Origin: Fibrobacter sp.
GTDB taxonomy: Bacteria; Fibrobacterota; Fibrobacteria; Fibrobacterales; Fibrobacteraceae
Length of the DNA: 8,852 nt
Direction: 5' to 3'
Assembly (NCBI GenBank): GCA_012515825.1
Contig: JAAYXQ010000118.1
Span: forward strand, 1-8,852
Within the stretch, counting starts at the first letter, position 1, and each line of letters starts with the position of its first letter. The position numbers and the translations under genes were made by a program. Positions 6,093 to 8,852 of this stretch are shown one piece after another. The notes below the pieces were generated by a model. The model did no database searches and was not told where the DNA came from. It saw nothing but the letters and a program-made list of their open reading frames with translations.

Positions 6093-6598
6093 TCTAGCAC
6101 CCACTCTTTTTCTTTCTTAAGAAAGTGCTGTAATAAAAGACGCATTTCGCTAGATTCAAGTGATTGTGTTAATGTCAAAATACTTAATCCTTTTGGAGCA
6201 ATTAATACAAAAGAAGGTACGCCATTTAATTTCCAAACATCAAAAAAACAACGTTCCACCGTTTTTTCTTTTTCATCACACACAATTGCTTCTTCTGAAT
6301 TTACATCTAATTTTACTGGATGAAACCGTGTATTCAAAATATTTACGATAAAAGGATCTGTAAAAGTATTTTTTTCCATTCCTTTACAAGAAGTGCACCA
6401 ACTCGCTGACAAATACGTAAAAACCATTTTCTTATCCACAGCGGCATTTTTTAGAGCTTTACTATAGGGTTCCCATTGTACTTTTATCGCATTATCACTA
6501 GAAAAAGCGGTTATAGAAGTGAGAGCAATAATCAATAAAATAAAATGCCCTTTAAGAAGTTTATTAAATAAAAATTTTGAGATAGATAAGGATCTCAT
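6089..6598 (-). CDS. Secreted/periplasmic thioredoxin-fold protein (DsbD-gamma/thioredoxin_7-like)
   Basis: This 169-aa protein has an N-terminal signal or anchor segment (hydrophobic core ~18-32, HFILLIIALTSITAF). A thioredoxin fold follows, with active-site WCTSC (C68 and C71) and a cis-proline in GVPSF (P128). The stretch SASWCTSCKGMEKNTFTDP resembles the C-terminal domain of DsbD and related proteins that act as thiol-disulfide reductants or exchangers outside the cytoplasm. It carries a second pair of cysteines (C107 and C117) in an insert before the cis-Pro strand, which is not standard for thioredoxins. Its ATG overlaps the stop of the upstream lipoprotein gene (ATGA, 6595-6598), and its own stop overlaps the glycosyltransferase ATG, so the three genes are tightly coupled. 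The redox partner is unknown; no DsbD transmembrane gene is in view. A membrane-anchored rather than cleaved form is possible. Confidence 0.82.
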   Translation of the reverse strand: MRSLSISKFLFNKLLKGHFILLIIALTSITAFSSDNAIKVQWEPYSKALKNAAVDKKMVFTYLSASWCTSCKGMEKNTFTDPFIVNILNTRFHPVKLDVNSEEAIVCDEKEKTVERCFFDVWKLNGVPSFVLIAPKGLSILTLTQSLESSEMRLLLQHFLKKEKEWVLE

Positions 6599-6939
6599 TT
6601 TTTATTTTCCGATGGCGTGTTTAAGGGAAGGGAGTCTAGAGTATCAACGACTTTTTGTTGAAATAAAAGCCATAATTCGGGCTTGGATCGTATTCTTTCC
6701 GATTCTTGATTAAAGGATTCTGTTGTGAAATTATACTTTTTTAAAATTTTGGTTCTTTGAATGCGAGCGTTAGGATCTACATCTCCTAGTTCTAGAGAGG
6801 TAGCTCGTAGTTCAATATACGCGTTAATAAAATCTTCTGAGACGACAGGAGACAGCTTTTCACAACTTATGAGAAAAAAGCATATACAAAAAATAGATAC
6901 CCACCAGTATCGATTTGTTTTTTTAGTTTGCGTCTTCAT
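6595..6939 (-). CDS. Small lipoprotein of unknown function (DUF4296-like look)
   Basis: The best start is the ATG at 6939, giving 114 aa: a basic n-region with four Lys and an Arg, a hydrophobic core, and the lipobox LISC with the lipidated cysteine at residue 26. Residue +2 is Glu, not the Asp retention signal, so outer-membrane sorting is expected in a diderm. The mature part is helical and charged. Its order (FINAYIELRA, then ILKKYNFTTESF, then PELWLLFQQKV) recalls the DUF4296-type lipoproteins known from Bacteroidota. That resemblance is from memory and weak. The start lies inside the ftsY 3' end (17-nt overlap) and the stop overlaps the thioredoxin-fold gene by ATGA. The longer reading from 7050 would add 37 residues wholly inside ftsY and bury the lipoprotein signal, so I reject it. 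Function is unknown. Confidence 0.72.
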   Translation of the reverse strand: MKTQTKKTNRYWWVSIFCICFFLISCEKLSPVVSEDFINAYIELRATSLELGDVDPNARIQRTKILKKYNFTTESFNQESERIRSKPELWLLFQQKVVDTLDSLPLNTPSENKK

Positions 6940-7849
6940 TTGAAAGAGCGTTTTCAAAAAGGCCTTCAACGTATTCTTGTTTATTAAAAGGCACAAGCTG
7001 ATGGATTTGTTCTCCCATACCAATCCAGCGAATAGGAATCTGTAGTGCACTTGAAATGCTTAATACGGAACCACCCTTTGCCGTGCCATCTAGCTTAGTA
7101 ATGACAAGACCAGTAAGAGGAAAGCTTTGATGAAAAACTTTTGTTTGGTTAATTGTATTTTGTCCTGTATTCCCATCGATTACAAGCCAGAGATCATGAG
7201 GGTAAGATGGATCGTGTTTTTTAATCACTCGAACTACTTTACGTAACTCTTCCATTAAGTGGTCTTTATTGTGTAAACGACCAGCAGTATCAATTAGAAC
7301 AACATCACAGCCTCTAGCTTTAGCGGCTTCACAAGCGTCGTAAGCTACGGCAGCAGGATCCGAGCCTTCTTGATGCTTCACAAAATCGGCTTGAGACCGT
7401 TCTGCCCAAGCTTCTAATTGTTCAATCGCGGCCGCTCTAAAAGTATCTCCTGCGGCAATCAAAACTTTTTTCCCTTCGGAAATAAAACGAGAAGCAAGTT
7501 TACCGATGGTTGTCGTTTTACCTGCGCCATTCACCCCAATCACTAATATAACGTGTGGTTTCCCTTTTAGTTCAAATGGGGGAGGATCTGATAATAACCG
7601 TTCTGCCTCGGTACGCATAATACCGAGTACTTCTTCAGTAGAAAGAGATTTGCCAAGAGCGTTTTCTCTAAGAGCGTCTGTTAAAAGAAAAGCAGCTTCT
7701 ACGCCAACATCAGCTTTAATTAAATGTTCTTCAAGATTTTCAAGCATTTCATCGGTGATTTTTCCAGCCCCGACAATGCCTTTCAGTTCGCTGAGAAGAG
7801 CGTTTCTTGTTTTGGTGAGACCACCTTTAATAACCGATAAAAAGCCCAT
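6923..7849 (-). CDS. ftsY: Signal recognition particle receptor FtsY
   Basis: A 308-aa SRP-family GTPase: the docking receptor that, with SRP/Ffh, brings ribosomes making membrane proteins to the Sec translocon. A helical N domain (~1-90) precedes the G domain. Motifs: P-loop GVNGAGKTTT (residues 105-114), DTFRAAA (135-141), DTAGR (187-191), IDGNTGQN (224-231) and TKLDGTAKGG (251-260) with the guanine-specificity TKLD. GMGE (277-280) comes near the end, followed by the C-terminal membrane-proximal helix. There is no acidic A domain; the protein is NG-only, as in many non-enteric bacteria, so membrane contact probably relies on the N-terminal amphipathic helix (GFLSVIKGGLTKTR). It starts 2 nt after the clpP stop and overlaps the lipoprotein gene by 17 nt, so it is second in a tight operon. 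Confidence 0.97.
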   Translation of the reverse strand: MGFLSVIKGGLTKTRNALLSELKGIVGAGKITDEMLENLEEHLIKADVGVEAAFLLTDALRENALGKSLSTEEVLGIMRTEAERLLSDPPPFELKGKPHVILVIGVNGAGKTTTIGKLASRFISEGKKVLIAAGDTFRAAAIEQLEAWAERSQADFVKHQEGSDPAAVAYDACEAAKARGCDVVLIDTAGRLHNKDHLMEELRKVVRVIKKHDPSYPHDLWLVIDGNTGQNTINQTKVFHQSFPLTGLVITKLDGTAKGGSVLSISSALQIPIRWIGMGEQIHQLVPFNKQEYVEGLFENALSNEDAN

Positions 7850-7851
7850 AC

Positions 7852-8439
7852 TTATAGAATGCTTTTAACAGAGTCAATTAAACCATAGGCAGCAGCTTCT
7901 TCGGCTGACATGAAGTTATCGCGTTCAGTATCACGATCGATATCTTCAATTTTTTTGCCAGAATGTTTAGCAAGGATTTGCCCTGTAACGCTGCGAATGC
8001 GGAGCATTTCTTCGGCTTGGATTTGAATATCGGTTGCAGGACCAACCATTTCGCCATGGATTAAAGGCTGGTGAATCATAATGCGCGCGTTTGGCCAGGC
8101 AAAGCGTTTGTCTTTGGCCCCGGCAGTAAGTAGAACGGCTCCCATAGAGGCTGCTTGACCACAACAAACGGTCATTACATCACTTTTAATGGCTTGCATA
8201 CAATCGTAAATAGCAAGGCCACTTGAGATGACACCACCAGGGCTATTAATAAAAAGAATGATATCTTTTTTTTCTAGAGAATCCAAATATAAAAGGCGTT
8301 TCACTGTTTTTTCAGCAGATTCATCGTCAATGGCTCCCCAAAGGAACAAACGACGTTCTTTAGCTAAATATTCTTCAGCAGTCTTTAGAAAATCAGGGGT
8401 TTTAGATTCGTTTTCTTTCTCGCATTCTTTCTTTTCCAT
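7852..8439 (-). CDS. clpP: ATP-dependent Clp protease proteolytic subunit, divergent ClpP1-like paralogue
   Basis: A serine peptidase subunit of the cytosolic Clp protease, 195 aa from the ATG at 8439, which has a good Shine-Dalgarno. The catalytic triad is intact: S98 in GQAASMG, H123 in MIHQP and D174 in RDTERD. INSPGG (65-69 region) and the C-terminal SAEEAAAYGLID are also present. Compared with E. coli ClpP, the stretch between MIHQP and ATD has two extra residues, and the N-terminal 'EQT-RGER-DIYSRLL' segment that forms the axial-pore loops is replaced by an acidic, charged leader ending AKERRLFLWG. Both features recall chlamydial ClpP1 (from memory). Such forms often work as mixed rings with a second ClpP. 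No second clpP and no clpX or clpC gene is visible. A TTG start at 8511 would add 24 residues, overlap the divergent aroD start, and lie upstream of the likely promoter, so I reject it. First gene of the operon. Confidence 0.95.
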   Translation of the reverse strand: MEKKECEKENESKTPDFLKTAEEYLAKERRLFLWGAIDDESAEKTVKRLLYLDSLEKKDIILFINSPGGVISSGLAIYDCMQAIKSDVMTVCCGQAASMGAVLLTAGAKDKRFAWPNARIMIHQPLIHGEMVGPATDIQIQAEEMLRIRSVTGQILAKHSGKKIEDIDRDTERDNFMSAEEAAAYGLIDSVKSIL

Positions 8440-8446
8440 TAAAAAA

Positions 8447-8450
8447 CTCC
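8447..8450 (-). promoter_or_regulatory. clpP ribosome binding site
   Basis: GGAG (8450-8447), 7 nt before the ATG at 8439. It decides the clpP start over the upstream TTG at 8511, which lacks one. Confidence 0.7.
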
Positions 8451-8460
8451 GTAGGGGAAA

Positions 8461-8466
8461 ATTATA
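8461..8466 (-). promoter_or_regulatory. Candidate -10 box of the clpP operon
   Basis: A perfect TATAAT on the minus strand lies 22 nt before the clpP ATG, inside the 64-nt gap shared with divergent aroD. It would place the transcript start near 8454, giving a leader of about 15 nt that still includes the GGAG. No good -35 is seen at 16-18 nt, so an activator or another sigma factor may contribute. It could drive all five genes down to 4464. Confidence 0.42.
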
Positions 8467-8503
8467 CATCCCTAATTTAGAAAAAAGTACGTATTTTTGG
8501 GAA

Positions 8504-8852
8504 ATGAACAATGCAGGAAGCCCTCTCTTAGCTGGTATTATATCGCAGACAAACTTAGTTCAGGCTGAATCAATGCTTGGGGGAGACCTTCATTCTGGTC
8601 TTTTACTATGCCCTGTCTTAGAAATTCGATATGATCTCTTTGAATCCATACAAGATTGGCCTCTTATAGCGGCAAGGGTTCGAGCTTTACATCCAGAGGC
8701 CAAAATTATTGGGACGATTCGATTGAAACGAGATGGTGGGGCACTTGAGGATTCTATTGTAAAAGAAAGGCTTTGGCTTTGGGAATCGATTTTAAGTGCA
8801 GACGTAGTTCCATTATGGATAGATTTAGAACTATTTGCATTAGGGCCAGAAG
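8504..8852 (+). CDS. aroD: Type I 3-dehydroquinate dehydratase, 3' partial
   Basis: The first 116 residues of a gene that runs off the right edge. Type I dehydroquinase makes 3-dehydroshikimate in the shikimate pathway through a Schiff-base lysine. Visible signatures: the N-terminal strand LLAGIIS; LEIRYDLFES (residues 39-48), whose E40-x-R42-x-D44 matches the family E-x-R-x-D; TIRLKRDGG (71-79), matching TxR...EGG with Asp for Glu and R73 as the conserved arginine; and WIDLEL (105-110), the next barrel strand. The catalytic His and Schiff-base Lys lie beyond the window and cannot be checked, nor can fusion to a shikimate dehydrogenase, as in chlamydial AroDE. The start is the ATG at 8504, just before the conserved strand; a strong Shine-Dalgarno is lacking (only GGGAA right next to the ATG). 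It is divergent from clpP. Making chorismate, the substrate of MqnA, links it loosely to the mqnA homologue. Confidence 0.8.
   Translation, partial: MNNAGSPLLAGIISQTNLVQAESMLGGDLHSGLLLCPVLEIRYDLFESIQDWPLIAARVRALHPEAKIIGTIRLKRDGGALEDSIVKERLWLWESILSADVVPLWIDLELFALGPE

Noticed and set aside
6940..7050. N-terminal extension of the lipoprotein reading to 7050
   Set aside because: It lies wholly within ftsY and would place 37 residues ahead of an otherwise perfect lipoprotein signal.
7506..7868. 120-aa plus-strand reading frame opposite ftsY
   Set aside because: Antisense shadow across the ftsY P-loop region; Ser/Pro-rich composition is what the reverse of this gene gives.

Overview
The window looks like the chromosome of an AT-rich, Gram-negative (diderm) bacterium. 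It carries a predicted outer-membrane-type beta-barrel domain, a lipoprotein with a lipobox, a secreted thioredoxin-fold protein, a diguanylate cyclase, and an MqnA-family protein pointing to futalosine-type menaquinone synthesis. The ClpP resembles, from memory, the divergent chlamydial ClpP1 type more than E. coli ClpP, and the last gene looks like a type I 3-dehydroquinate dehydratase. These hints fit a PVC-like (Chlamydiota/Verrucomicrobiota) or other deep-branching diderm lineage, but the taxon cannot be fixed from this stretch. I see no insertion sequence, integrase, tRNA, rRNA or CRISPR array.

Layout, left to right. (1) The 3' part of a plus-strand NAD(P)-binding atypical-SDR gene (1-499) runs tail-to-tail into, and overlaps by 24 nt, a minus-strand pair: a small 2[4Fe-4S] ferredoxin and an FAD-dependent geranylgeranyl-reductase-family enzyme (476-1841). 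(2) A strong intrinsic terminator (1941-1978) separates that pair from a minus-strand REC-GGDEF response regulator (2008-2880). (3) A 315-nt AT-rich gap with no gene (2881-3195) follows. (4) Next come a minus-strand mqnA homologue (3196-4017) and a divergent plus-strand 102-aa protein with a translation-factor-like beta-barrel look (4089-4397). (5) A compact minus-strand operon runs clpP > ftsY > small lipoprotein > secreted thioredoxin-fold protein > GT2 glycosyltransferase (8439 down to 4464). Its genes overlap or nearly touch, including two ATGA stop/start overlaps. (6) The start of aroD runs divergently off the right edge (8504-8852).

How the parts may work together. The ferredoxin/reductase pair is organised like the archaeal pairs in which a ferredoxin feeds a geranylgeranyl reductase. 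In a bacterium whose quinone is probably menaquinone made through MqnA, partial hydrogenation of the menaquinone or polyprenyl chain is an attractive inferred role. The clpP-ftsY operon mixes cytosolic proteolysis, membrane-protein targeting and three envelope-directed products.

The most unusual items are: the last operon gene, which joins a membrane glycosyltransferase in frame to an internal signal-peptide-like segment and a beta-barrel-like domain; the MqnA homologue, in which the Asn implicated in catalysis in Streptomyces MqnA aligns with Val; and the stand-alone barrel-like 102-aa protein.
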